Shown: positions 8,728 to 16,764 of the stretch, in pieces
Layout of the letters: every line of letters starts with the position of its first letter
Numbering within the stretch: position 1 is the first letter of the stretch
Source of the DNA: CAVUWL01 sp963700105
GTDB lineage: Bacteria > Actinomycetota > Thermoleophilia > Solirubrobacterales > 70-9
Assembly: GCA_963700105.1 (NCBI GenBank)
Contig: CAVOWL010000004.1
Span: 124,001 to 188,000 of the forward strand
Direction: 5' to 3'
DNA: 64,000 nt
Made by a program: the position numbers and the translations under genes
Notes under the pieces: generated by a model
Seen by the model: the letters and a program-made list of their open reading frames with translations, nothing else
Told to the model about the DNA's origin: nothing
Databases searched by the model: none

Positions 8728-9885
8728 TTAGCGGGCCGGGGCTCTCAGCGGGGCGCGCTCCACTTCTTGGGCCCCTCTGGGGTTGGGCCAGAGCAGGAAA
8801 GCCGCGGCTGAGATCAGGATCCCCAGCGCCGTTGCGCCGCCCCGCTGACCGGCGGCGCTAAGGGCGCCCTCGCCGAGGTAATCGGCCAGCAACACCGCGT
8901 AGGTGGTGATCGCGGCGGTGAAGAGCGCGTACTGAACGGTAAGCAGTCCATAGGCGAGGGCCGCCGCGATGCTGAGGGCGAGCGCAATCGCGACGCCTGC
9001 GTCTCCTATGAGGACGGCCAGCGCGGTCGCGATCAAAAGGCCAATCGCGGTGCCGACGGCTCGCAGGAAAAGGCGGTGAAACGTTTCCTCTCGCCCCGGT
9101 CGCAGCACGAAGAGGATCGTGAGCGGAATCCAAAAGCCATGCACGCTCATGCCCAGCGCCCAGTAGGTGGCGACCCCGACCGCCAGTGCGGCACCAAATC
9201 GGAGGGCGTGTCGGGCACTGGTTGAGCTGAGGCGCAGGTTGGCGCGGAGTTCGCGGGCTGCGGTCCGGGTGTCCCAGCGCTGCTGGAAATTGTCGGTCCC
9301 GCGATCTCCCAGCGCCCACACAAGCAGGGAGAAGGCGGCCTGTAGGAGGCCGCCGGCGGTAGCGAAAATCAGTGCCTGGAGAGCCTCGGAGGGCTGGAGC
9401 GAAAGACCCTGTGTGATCACCAAAGACAGGGCAACCGAGACACCGGCGATCGAGAGCCGCAGCGAGACCGAAAAGCAGTAACCGGCCGCGCATCCGATTA
9501 GAGCCATCGCCACGATGGCAAGTCCGGGGGAAGAGCCGGTGAGGGCGCCGAGCGCGGCTGCGATTCCGATCAGCGGTGCCACCGCGGCCTGCCAGGCGGC
9601 GCGGGTGCCCGCCGGCGCGTCGAGACCGGGGAAACCGGCCAGCAGCGCCCCGGTGGCGATCGCGCCCTTGCTCGGGGCGCCTAGCCCGAGCTCCGCCCCG
9701 AGCGCCGCTGCAACCGGGATTGCGACCAAGACACCGCGTCGCAGGGCAGGCTCGGGGCGGCTTGGTCCGATCGCAAAAAGGGCGGCGAGGCCCAATCGGC
9801 GGGCGCTTCCGGCGGCGTTATACAGCGAAGGGGGTTCAGGGTCGGCGCCGCCGTGCTCGATCGGCCTCACCCCTCCCCCGTGCAC
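8728..9885 (-). CDS. FUSC-family membrane protein (aromatic-acid or fusaric-acid exporter type)
   Basis: A 385-residue membrane protein with two sets of hydrophobic helices separated by a soluble stretch at about 200-225. The second set contains YWALGMSVHGFWIPLTILFVLRP (split: WIPLTILFVLRP is the key part) followed by a charged FHRLFLRAVGTAIGL segment, the signature of the FUSC domain. FUSC proteins are linked to efflux of aromatic acids; the substrate here is unknown. The start is GTG. Upstream on the same strand is a short flavin-reductase-like remnant, so it may have had a partner gene that has decayed. Confidence 0.75.
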   Translation of the reverse strand: MHGGGVRPIEHGGADPEPPSLYNAAGSARRLGLAALFAIGPSRPEPALRRGVLVAIPVAAALGAELGLGAPSKGAIATGALLAGFPGLDAPAGTRAAWQAAVAPLIGIAAALGALTGSSPGLAIVAMALIGCAAGYCFSVSLRLSIAGVSVALSLVITQGLSLQPSEALQALIFATAGGLLQAAFSLLVWALGDRGTDNFQQRWDTRTAARELRANLRLSSTSARHALRFGAALAVGVATYWALGMSVHGFWIPLTILFVLRPGREETFHRLFLRAVGTAIGLLIATALAVLIGDAGVAIALALSIAAALAYGLLTVQYALFTAAITTYAVLLADYLGEGALSAAGQRGGATALGILISAAAFLLWPNPRGAQEVERAPLRAPAR

Positions 9886-9918
9886 GGCTCTGCGCTAGCA
9901 CTCCCACCTCAATCGGCG

Positions 9919-10095
9919 CTAGCAGGCGTTCCCGCCCGGCATTCGGTCGTCGTGACCGCTGCATGCCTGCGGTTGCCAGCCCGGCACCGTGTGGCCTTCG
10001 GGTGGAAGCGGATCCTGCATGTTCTGACCCTCCGTGCTTGACTGCTCCGGGGACTTCTTCAAGGTGCAGTGGAGGGTCAGCGCATTTAGTTTCAT
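9919..10095 (-). pseudogene. N-terminal fragment resembling an NADPH-dependent FMN reductase
   Basis: This 58-codon frame begins MKLNALTLHCTLKKSPEQSSTE, whose LxCTLKxSPxxSST pattern is the start of flavodoxin-like FMN reductases (FMN phosphate loop). The family is normally about 180-200 residues, but here the similarity stops after about 22 residues; an unrelated Pro/Gly/His-rich tail with two Cys follows and ends at TAG. A GAGGGA motif 12 bases before the ATG could be a ribosome site. I read it as a 5' remnant left by a deletion. The remaining bases of the roughly 295-base gap between the FUSC and ccdA genes show nothing else. Confidence 0.4.
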
Positions 10096-10180
10096 CTGGG
10101 CCAGTTTCCCTCGCGGCCTTGAGCAATACAAGGGCGTGAGGGGTCGCGGCCAGCTGCAGCCGGGGTACCCTTGAAGGGCC

Positions 10181-10942
10181 GTGGTCCTCGCAGCACTCAA
10201 CGCCGATCCCGCCGCCGGTGTCGGGATCCTTGCCGCCTTGGTGGCCGGAGTCGTCTCCTTTCTGTCCCCCTGCGTGCTGCCGTTGGTGCCAGGATACCTC
10301 TCGGCCGTCAGCGGCGTCTCCGCCGCGGAGCTCGAGAGCGCCGGTTGGCGCAGGGTTCTGGGGCCCAGCCTGATCTTTGTCGCCAGCTTTTCGGCGATCT
10401 TCATCCTGCTCGGACTCACCGCAACTGGGCTTGGCTCCGCGCTTCAAAACCACAAGCAGCTACTGACCAAGATCTCCGGGGCGCTGATCATCGCGATGGG
10501 TGTGCTCTTTGTGTGCTCACTCTTCATCACCCGGCTCAATCGCGAGTGGCACGTCGAGGCTCTCCTTTCACGGGCGGGACGAGGTGGCCCGATGATCGCC
10601 GGCGCCGCCTTTGCGATCGCCTGGACTCCTTGCATTGGCCCCACCCTCGGCGCGATTCTCTCCGCTGCGTCGCTGTCGGGTTCGGCCGGTCGCGGAGCCT
10701 TCCTTTTGGCCGTTTACTCAGCTGGCCTGGCGATCCCATTTCTGCTCACCGCGATTGCCTTCTCCCGGATGACGACCGCGTTTGCGGTGGTTAAGCGCCA
10801 CTACCAGGTCATCGTCGCAAGCGGTGGCTTGGTCCTGATCGCAATGGGAATTCTGATCTGGACCGGCCAGCTGTTTCAGCTCAATATCGAAGCTCAGAAC
10901 TGGCTATCCAGTCTCGGCCTCAACTTCTGGAGCCAGGTCTAG
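10181..10942 (+). CDS. ccdA: CcdA-type cytochrome c biogenesis / thiol-disulfide transporter
   Basis: A 253-residue membrane protein with six hydrophobic segments. The two redox cysteines sit in FLSPCVLPLVPGYL (C31) and AFAIAWTPCIGPTLG (near residue 149), the duplicated CcdA pattern. The family carries reducing equivalents from cytoplasmic thioredoxin across the membrane for cytochrome c maturation or other extracytoplasmic thiols. GTG start. No ResB/ResC or thioredoxin-like gene is next to it, so the partner is elsewhere. The following gene is convergent. Confidence 0.88.
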   Translation: MVLAALNADPAAGVGILAALVAGVVSFLSPCVLPLVPGYLSAVSGVSAAELESAGWRRVLGPSLIFVASFSAIFILLGLTATGLGSALQNHKQLLTKISGALIIAMGVLFVCSLFITRLNREWHVEALLSRAGRGGPMIAGAAFAIAWTPCIGPTLGAILSAASLSGSAGRGAFLLAVYSAGLAIPFLLTAIAFSRMTTAFAVVKRHYQVIVASGGLVLIAMGILIWTGQLFQLNIEAQNWLSSLGLNFWSQV

Positions 10943-11217
10943 TTGCTGAGCGGCGTAGCCGTCTCGAGCTCTTTTCCAACGGCCTCGATCTCTTCGATTC
11001 CACCATCGTCTAGATCCCGGGAGCAGACGATGCGGAATCGCCCGGTGCCGATCTCGGCGTCTGCCATGACCGGAAGACCTCGAATCTGCTCCCAGCCAAG
11101 TCGCTCGACCTCGAATGGATTCATCCGCACCTGGGCTGCTGGAAAAGGGCAGCTGGCGTTGTGTTGGTCAATCGCCCTTGAGATTGCCTCAAGGTTCTTG
11201 GCCTCCGCCGACGCCAT
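10939..11217 (-). CDS. Small conserved-looking hypothetical protein
   Basis: A 92-residue protein with no recognised domain. It is acidic, with one Cys near residue 23 and another in FRIVCSRD, and a middle stretch MNPFEVERLGWEQIRGLPV that reads like a folded, conserved segment. Its codons have the G/C-rich third positions of neighbours. The 3' end overlaps the convergent ccdA stop by 4 bases. No signal peptide or membrane segment. Function unknown. Confidence 0.6.
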   Translation of the reverse strand: MASAEAKNLEAISRAIDQHNASCPFPAAQVRMNPFEVERLGWEQIRGLPVMADAEIGTGRFRIVCSRDLDDGGIEEIEAVGKELETATPLSN

Positions 11218-11346
11218 ATGGGGATTCTAGGGCCCACCAGAAGTCGAGCGCCAGGAGGCGATGAGCGCGTCGGCCCGAGCGCTCGAGTGACGTTGGGGAG
11301 GGGGTCAAGGTGCGGTCTCGTCCCGGCGCGGTCCTAGGATTGGGCG

Positions 11347-12426
11347 ATGCAGAAGCCGCGCAGGATCGCCCATCTCGACATGGACGCGTTCTACGCCTCG
11401 GTTGAGTTGCGACGCCGGCCTGAGCTGAAGGGAAAGCCGGTTGTGGTCTGCGGCGCAGGCCCGCGAGCGGTCGTGACCACGGCGAGCTATGAGGCAAGGA
11501 GATTGGCAGGGATTCGCTCGGCGATGCCTGCCGCCGTGGCGCGCCGGCGGCTGCCCGATGCCGTCTTCCTGCGGCCTGACTTCACCGCCTATCGAGCGGC
11601 GTCGCACGCGGTTATGGAGATCTTGCACCGCAACGTTGAGACGGTTGAGGTGGTCGGGCTCGATGAGGCCTTTCTCGACCTCAGCACCCTGTTTTCTCCG
11701 AAGGCGACGATGCGCCGGATCGCCGCTGAGATTCGGGCCGAGGAGGGTTTGAGCTGCTCGGTGGGGATTTCGGAGAACCGGGTCTTGGCAAAGATCACCA
11801 GCGAGCTGGGAAAGCCCGGCGGCTTGGTGGTTCTCTCGCGCCAAGAAGCGCTGGAGCGATTTGGGCCGGAGTCTCCATCCCTCGTCCCTGGGATCGGACC
11901 GAAGACGGTGGCGCGACTCGAGCGAATCGGCATCAGTACCCTGGCCGAGCTCCGCAGCCAGGAGCCCGCGATTTTGGCCGAAACCTTCGGGCCTCGAATG
12001 GGGCGCTGGCTCAGCGAGCGCTCTCGCTTTGAGGACGACACTGCGCTCACGGTGCTGCGCGAGGCAAAGTCTCAGTCCGCAGAGGTGACCTTTGACATCG
12101 ATGTCTGCGATCGCGCCCAGCTTGAAGCGGCATTGCTTGGCCTTGCAGAGGATCTCTGCAAGCGACTAAAAGCACGCCAGCTGAAGGGAAGGACGATCGG
12201 GATCAAGGTCAGATTGGACGACTGGACCAATGTCACCCGTTCCCGTACCCTCGAGCGCGTGACCAACGAGCCCGCCGGGGTTGGAGCTACTGCTGTGGAG
12301 CTGCTGCGTGCCTATGATCCGCAGCGCCCGGTGCGGTTACTCGGCGTCCGGGTGGCCACCTTCGAGCGCCCTGCGGAGCCCCTGGCGGCGCCCCAGACCT
12401 CGGTCAGTCAGCTTCAGCTCGGCTGA
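11347..12426 (+). CDS. dinB: DNA polymerase IV (Y-family translesion polymerase)
   Basis: A 359-residue Y-family polymerase. HLDMDAFYASVELR at residues 7-20 gives the first metal-binding Asp, and VGLDEAFLDLS near 105 gives the Asp-Glu pair of the palm. The finger residues YEARRLAGIRSAMP and the helix-hairpin-helix VPGIGPKTVARL are present, followed by a little-finger domain. It lacks an obvious beta-clamp motif at the short C-terminus (SQLQLG could be a weak one). No SOS box was identified in the 129 bases upstream. Stands alone; the IS630-like element begins 28 bases after its stop. Confidence 0.92.
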   Translation: MQKPRRIAHLDMDAFYASVELRRRPELKGKPVVVCGAGPRAVVTTASYEARRLAGIRSAMPAAVARRRLPDAVFLRPDFTAYRAASHAVMEILHRNVETVEVVGLDEAFLDLSTLFSPKATMRRIAAEIRAEEGLSCSVGISENRVLAKITSELGKPGGLVVLSRQEALERFGPESPSLVPGIGPKTVARLERIGISTLAELRSQEPAILAETFGPRMGRWLSERSRFEDDTALTVLREAKSQSAEVTFDIDVCDRAQLEAALLGLAEDLCKRLKARQLKGRTIGIKVRLDDWTNVTRSRTLERVTNEPAGVGATAVELLRAYDPQRPVRLLGVRVATFERPAEPLAAPQTSVSQLQLG

Positions 12427-12453
12427 GCAAACCAGGCGCTGGAAGGCCGCGGA

Positions 12454-12479
12454 CTAGTAGACCCATCCATAAGTACCGA
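12454..12479 (+). repeat. Left terminal inverted repeat of the IS630-type element
   Basis: Starts CTAGTAGAC and pairs in inverted orientation with 14053-14078. Shared core positions include TCC-TAAGT in the middle. It lies 28 bases after the dinB stop. Confidence 0.7.
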
Positions 12480-12527
12480 CCTGAATTCTTGAAGAAGTCC
12501 GGGGCCGGGCGTGGAATCTCTCAGGTG

Positions 12528-13466
12528 ATGGCACGCCCTGCCCGCGACAAGGGCGAGCTGAGCGAAGAGGAGCGCGCGAAGCTGGAGCGGGTCGCCCGCG
12601 CCGAGAGGCTCCCCTGGCGAGAGGTTCAGCGCGCCAAGATCGTCCTCTACGCCGCCGCTGGTCAAAGCGACGTCGAGATCGTCGCCCGCCTGGATACCTC
12701 GGCCGGGATCGTCAGCCGATGGCAAAGACGATTCTGCACCGAGCGCTTGGCGGGACTCGAGGACAGGCCACGCGCGGGGCGCCCGCGCCGTTTTCCCCCC
12801 GGAGCAGGTCGCCGAGGTGAAGGCGATCGCCTGCGAGCTGCCCGTCGTCCACGGCCTGCCGCTCTCGCGCTTCAGCCGCACTGAGCTGCACCGGCTGGTG
12901 ATCGAGCGCGGCCTCACCGAGGCCTCGGCGACGACGATCTGGCGCTGGCTTCACGAGGACGCGATCCGCCCTTGGCAGGTGCGCTGCTGGATCTTCCGCC
13001 GCGACCCGACTTCCTCGCCAAGGCCGCGCGAGTGCTCGACCTCTACCAGCGTCGCTTCAAGGGCCGCCGCCTGCGTCCGGACGAGTACGTGATCTCGACA
13101 GATGAGAAGTCCCAGCTGCAGGCGCTCGGACGCCGACACCACACCATGCCGCCGGGGCCCGGCTGGGCACTTCGATGCGAGTTCGAGTACCGCCGCGGCG
13201 GTACTCTCGCCTACCTTGCCGCCTGGGATGTCCACCACGCCAGGCTCTTCGGCAGGGTCGAGGAGAAGACGGGGATCGAGCCCTTCGGGCGCCTGGTCGA
13301 GGAAGTGATGACGAGCGAGCCATATGCCTCGGCGAAGCGGGTCTTCTGGGTCCTCGACAACGGCTCCTCGCATGCCGGGCGGGCCTCGGTCCAGAGGCTG
13401 GAGGGGACCTATGAGAACCTGCGGCTGATCCACGGGCCGGGTGAGCGGATCGACCTCGCCGCCTGA
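12528..13466 (+). pseudogene. IS630-family transposase, two frameshifts and no third catalytic residue
   Basis: Three frames join into one protein. The first (to about 12795) has the helix-turn-helix LSEEERAKLERVAR through LEDRPRAGRPRRFPP. A +1 shift at the T4C6 run (12791-12800) moves reading to EQVAEVKAIACELP and WRWLHEDAIRPWQVR. A -1 shift near 13005 restores the original frame with DFLAKAARVLDLYQ. The first Asp is in VISTDEKSQLQALG and the second in WVLDNGSSHAG. The family's final HASWLNQIE block with the catalytic Glu is missing: after NLRLIHGP the frame ends GERIDLAA and stops. The ATG at 12528 is preferred; the frame opens at 12489. Confidence 0.8.
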
Positions 13467-13470
13467 GGCC

Positions 13471-14010
13471 CTACGCAGCGAGCCGGATACCGGCCGGGGT
13501 CGTGACGATTCCCGCCCGCACGGCGAGCGCCTCCAGCAGAGCGGCGTGCATGAGGTGGCGCGAGCCGCTTCCCAAGTCCAGGAGAGCGGCGGCGACAAGA
13601 TCGTCATCAATCATGCCCACCTCGGCCTGGGATATCGCGGCACGGGCCAGGCGTGCCCGTTCGATCGGCCCGTCGAACGACTTCGTGGCGGCGTCAAGAA
13701 GATCGGGGTCTGGGTCATCTTCGACGACGGCCTCGCAGAGGCGGCCGAGCACGGGCGACAGGAGCTTAGGCAGCTCGACTTGAAGCGAGAGGTCCACGCA
13801 CGGCAGCTCCCACAGAGCCTCGAAGAGATCGAGGAGCTCCCCATCGGAGCGGCCCCGCAGCTCCGCCGCCGCCGTGCGCGAGGCATGGGTGAGGAAGGCT
13901 CGCGCCTGGCTCTCCTCGGATGGGCCGCGCTCGATCCCGCAGCAACGCTTGGCCTTGCGACCGGAGCCGCAGGGACAGGGCTCGTTGCGCCCGACCTTTG
14001 CCACGAACAA
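13471..14010 (-). CDS. SEC-C motif protein carried inside the IS630-type element
   Basis: A 179-residue protein whose N-terminus (residues 7-25) is a SEC-C zinc-binding motif, GRNEPCPCGSGRKAKRCCG. The motif is known from the SecA tail and many small proteins, where it binds Zn and mediates protein contacts. The rest is helical and acidic (about 45-175) with no recognised domain. The frame is intact, unlike the transposase beside it, and lies wholly between the terminal repeats, so it moves with the element. It could be a regulator or accessory protein; no function can be assigned. Start 43 bases inside the right repeat. Confidence 0.78.
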   Translation of the reverse strand: MFVAKVGRNEPCPCGSGRKAKRCCGIERGPSEESQARAFLTHASRTAAAELRGRSDGELLDLFEALWELPCVDLSLQVELPKLLSPVLGRLCEAVVEDDPDPDLLDAATKSFDGPIERARLARAAISQAEVGMIDDDLVAAALLDLGSGSRHLMHAALLEALAVRAGIVTTPAGIRLAA

Positions 14011-14052
14011 ATCGTGGCGAGGGCGCCGGTCGGAACCAACGTTCAGTTACTG

Positions 14053-14078
14053 CTCGAACTTACGGACGCGTCTACTAG
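14053..14078 (-). repeat. Right terminal inverted repeat of the IS630-type element
   Basis: Reads CTAGTAGAC from the outside on the minus strand and matches the left repeat at about 20 of 26 positions. Its outer TAG supplies the stop codon of the adjoining RlpA-like gene (14075-14077). Confidence 0.7.
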
Positions 14079-14716
14079 CGGCTGCTGAGCAGGCTGCCCA
14101 GCCCGGGGAAGCCCAGGCGCGTCTTGGTCGCGGCGGTCAGATCGAACTCGCGACCGGCCACATAGGGCCCTCGGTCGATCACCGTAACCGTGATCGAGCG
14201 GGCGTGGTAGCGGAGGCTGACCTTGGTCCCGCAGGGGAGGGTCTTGTTTGCCACTCCGAGGGTGTCGGGCCTCAGGATCCCGCCACAGGCCAGGGTCGCT
14301 CCATAGAGGCCTGGTCCGTAGTAGGAGGCGACGGTGCGGTGAAAAGCGGTGAGGTTTCGAATCGGACTGACCGAAGCGCGGTTTCGTTGGTCGTGAAGGT
14401 CATAGGCGCGGATTTCATAGGCGCCTATCTTCTGCGGTTGAAAGCGGCGCAGGAATCTCCCGCTTGGCTTGGTCGAGATGGTTAGCGTGGCGGCCCGGGG
14501 ACCGCGAATCATCAATTTGACCCGGTGTCGGCCGCCGGGATGAACCCGTCCTTCAATCCTTAGAGCGCGGCCGCTCAGCACCTCGTGTGCGGAGAGGTGA
14601 AGCGCGATTTGGGAGGGCACCCGTTCCGGCCGATCTCGGGTCGGGCTCTGGGCGCCGGCGGTGCTCACGCCGAGGACAATCGCGGCGGTGGCAGCCGCGG
14701 GCAGGAGGTATCGCAT
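14075..14716 (-). CDS. RlpA-like secreted double-psi beta-barrel protein
   Basis: A 213-residue exported protein. Residues 1-22 are a signal peptide (MRYLLPAAATAAIVLG then AGA-Q cleavage). A beta-rich domain at about 35-115 precedes the DPBB domain: ASYYGPGLYGATLACGG, LGVANKTLPCGTKV, ITVTVIDRGPYV and REFDLTAATKTRLGF. This matches the RlpA/DPBB lytic-transglycosylase-like fold, so cell-wall remodelling outside the membrane is likely. A c-di-AMP riboswitch lies just upstream in its leader. The stop codon sits in the terminal repeat of the IS630-type element, so the last few residues may have been changed by that insertion. Confidence 0.82.
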   Translation of the reverse strand: MRYLLPAAATAAIVLGVSTAGAQSPTRDRPERVPSQIALHLSAHEVLSGRALRIEGRVHPGGRHRVKLMIRGPRAATLTISTKPSGRFLRRFQPQKIGAYEIRAYDLHDQRNRASVSPIRNLTAFHRTVASYYGPGLYGATLACGGILRPDTLGVANKTLPCGTKVSLRYHARSITVTVIDRGPYVAGREFDLTAATKTRLGFPGLGSLLSSR

Positions 14717-14725
14717 TTCTTATCA

Positions 14726-14919
14726 CTCGCTTCCTCGCCTGCCTACGGGGTTAGCTGACGGGCTCGCGGCGGTTGGCAGGTGCCAAGCAGCCGCTACGGG
14801 CGGCTCGCCGCCCGATTCGCCCCCGCCGCGAAATATAAAGATGATCGCGACCATTGGTTCCCCCGATCTCGTCGCGCTCGCGAGAGATTCGGCAGATGGG
14901 CTCGTTTCGTCTGAGCGAG
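14726..14919 (-). promoter_or_regulatory. c-di-AMP riboswitch (ydaO-yuaA class)
   Basis: In the leader of the RlpA-like gene the minus strand carries the conserved blocks of this class in order: GCCGAATC near 14887, CGGGGGAACCAATGG at 14851-14865, GGGGGCGAATCGGGC near 14815, and AGCCCGTCAGCTAACC then CGTAGGC at about 14741-14765. The ends pair as P1: CUCGCU at 14914-14919 with AGCGAG at 14726-14731. In actinobacteria this class typically precedes cell-wall hydrolase genes and usually turns them off when c-di-AMP is high. P1 ends about 10 bases before the start codon, so control may be translational; no separate terminator was seen. Confidence 0.88.
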
Positions 14920-15055
14920 CCAGGGTAGGGATCGGGGGGGCGTGCGAGCGTGAGCGCCATCACACGGCAAAATCCGCGAATTTGGCTGCAAAACCGGATG
15001 TCAAGGCCAATTTAGGCAGGGGACCGAGGCCGACCGGCTGTGCGAAGATAGGCCG

Positions 15056-16510
15056 GTGAGTGAGGATCGACTCAGTGGGCTGGATTCCTCCTTCTTGCAT
15101 ATGGAGAGGGCAGGTGCTCACATGCACGTCGCCTCCACGATCATCTTCGAGGGTCCCGCGCCCACGCATGAGGAGTTTCGCGACCACATCGCTTCGCGCC
15201 TTCACCTCGTGCCCCGCTTTCGCCAGAAGCTGCGATTCATTCCCTTCGGCCAGGGCCGACCGCTCTGGGTTGATGACCCCCACCTCAATCTCGATTATCA
15301 CGTCCGCCAAACGGCCCTGCCGGCTCCAGGCTCAGAGGAACAGCTGCGAAATCTGGCGGCGCGAATCTTCTCTCAGCAACTCGACCGCACCAAGCCGCTT
15401 TGGGAGCTGTGGCTGGTCGAGGGGCTTCGCGACGGACGCTTTGCCGTGGTCGGGAAGAGTCATCACGCGCTGGTCGACGGGATCTCCGGTGTCGACATTA
15501 CGACGGTTCTCTTTGACCTTGACCGCGAACCGACGCCGCCTCCCCGAGCGGCGCCCCGCTGGCTGGCGAGACCAGAGCCAACCGACCTCGAGTTGCTCGC
15601 CGACGCGATTCGCGAGCGGCTCACCAGCCCCAAGGAGATCGTGCGCGGGGTGCGTGCGGTGCTGCGCGGCCCGCGCCAGGTCGCCAGGGGAATCGGTGCG
15701 ACTGGAAAAATGATCGGCGCCGGTATAGCCGCCCCTTCCACTCCGTTTAACGTCGAGATCGGACCGCACCGACGCTTCGCGATCGCCCAGACTGACCTGG
15801 CCGGGCTGAAGCGGGTGAAGGATCGCCACGGCGGCACCGTCAACGATGTGATCCTTGCGATCGTCGCCGGGGCGTTGGGCAACTATCTACGCGCCCGCGG
15901 CAATGACACCGAGGGGCTTGAGATGAGGGCAATGGTTCCGGTCAGCGTTCGCGCCGATGAGGAGCACGGGGCGCTGGGCAACAAAATCGCTGCGATGATG
16001 GCGCCGTTGCCGGTTTGGTGTGAGGATCCGCTCGAGCGGCTGCAGCTTGTAACCGAGACGATGGGAGACCTGAAGTCATCGGGTCAGGCGGTGGGGGCCG
16101 AGATCCTGACCAGGATCACCGATTTCGCGCCACCAACGATTGCCGCCCAGGCAGCCCGCCTGCAACCCGCCCAGCGATTCTTCAACCTGGTGGTGACGAA
16201 CGTTCCCGGGCCCCAGTTTCCGCTTTATGTTCTCGGTCGCAGGATGGAGTCGATATTCCCGATGGTCCCGCTGGCCCGCCGACAGGCACTCTGCGTGGGA
16301 ATTATGTCCTACGACGGCCAGGTCAACTTCGGTCTGATCGGCGACTACGATGCGATGGCCGATCTCGACAGCTTCGCGCTCGACCTCGAGGGGGCGATCG
16401 CTGAAATGGCGGCGACCGCCGCGGCCCATCCAAAGCGGCGGGGCCGCCAGGAAGAGCAGGGGAAAAGGCGGATGCCGCGGACGGCCCTGGCGCCGGAGGC
16501 CCAGGCCTAG
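15056..16510 (+). CDS. Wax ester synthase / diacylglycerol acyltransferase (WS/DGAT)
   Basis: A 484-residue bifunctional acyltransferase that joins acyl-CoA to diacylglycerol or a fatty alcohol, making storage lipid at the membrane surface. The catalytic HHALVDG motif is at residues 136-142 (HHXXXDG). Other family blocks are LSGLDSSFLHME at the N-terminus, RTKPLWELWLVEG, VNDVILAIVAGAL and NLVVTNVPGPQFPLY. The C-terminal tail is basic and Ala-rich. GTG start. The promoter probably lies in the about 140 bases between this start and the divergent riboswitch. Confidence 0.92.
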   Translation: MSEDRLSGLDSSFLHMERAGAHMHVASTIIFEGPAPTHEEFRDHIASRLHLVPRFRQKLRFIPFGQGRPLWVDDPHLNLDYHVRQTALPAPGSEEQLRNLAARIFSQQLDRTKPLWELWLVEGLRDGRFAVVGKSHHALVDGISGVDITTVLFDLDREPTPPPRAAPRWLARPEPTDLELLADAIRERLTSPKEIVRGVRAVLRGPRQVARGIGATGKMIGAGIAAPSTPFNVEIGPHRRFAIAQTDLAGLKRVKDRHGGTVNDVILAIVAGALGNYLRARGNDTEGLEMRAMVPVSVRADEEHGALGNKIAAMMAPLPVWCEDPLERLQLVTETMGDLKSSGQAVGAEILTRITDFAPPTIAAQAARLQPAQRFFNLVVTNVPGPQFPLYVLGRRMESIFPMVPLARRQALCVGIMSYDGQVNFGLIGDYDAMADLDSFALDLEGAIAEMAATAAAHPKRRGRQEEQGKRRMPRTALAPEAQA

Positions 16511-16764
16511 GTTCCGCTGGGAGGCATCTGCACCAACGCCGCGGTGAATGCCCTGATCGACGATCGCGGTCGCCGGATACTGCGGGCGACAAAGCAGCGG
16601 GAATCCAAGATTGCGGTGGGGGTGCGGGGGCGGCTTCGCGCCTCACCCGAGAGCCGCGACGACGATACTTCGGCGCAGATGCCTCGGCCGAGTGGTCAAA
16701 TCCAGATCAGGGCTCAGGTCCGCGTGCGCAGGGACTACGCCATTGCAGGTTGGGGTGAGCGACG

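Larger units (their letters stand above)
12454..14078 (+). mobile_element. IS630-type element with a SEC-C passenger gene
   Basis: A 1.6-kb unit bounded by imperfect inverted repeats at 12454-12479 and 14053-14078. Both ends begin CTAGTAGAC reading inward, with about 20 of 26 positions matching, and carry a TA next to the repeat as expected of IS630/Tc1-type insertion. Inside are a frameshifted IS630-family transposase on the plus strand and an intact SEC-C-motif gene on the minus strand, tail to tail 4 bases apart. The element lies between dinB and the RlpA-like gene. The transposase is damaged, so the copy is probably not autonomous. The boundaries are inferred from the repeats. Confidence 0.72.

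Noticed and set aside
9836..10453. Long minus-strand frame of 205 codons
   Set aside because: It covers the ccdA start and its residues are low-complexity and Arg/Ala-rich; it looks like a shadow of ccdA and of the intergenic region.
16680..16745. tRNA-like stretch with GCCGAGTGGT
   Set aside because: It resembles the D-arm of Ser/Leu tRNAs, but no acceptor stem, anticodon arm or TTCGA loop could be folded around it.
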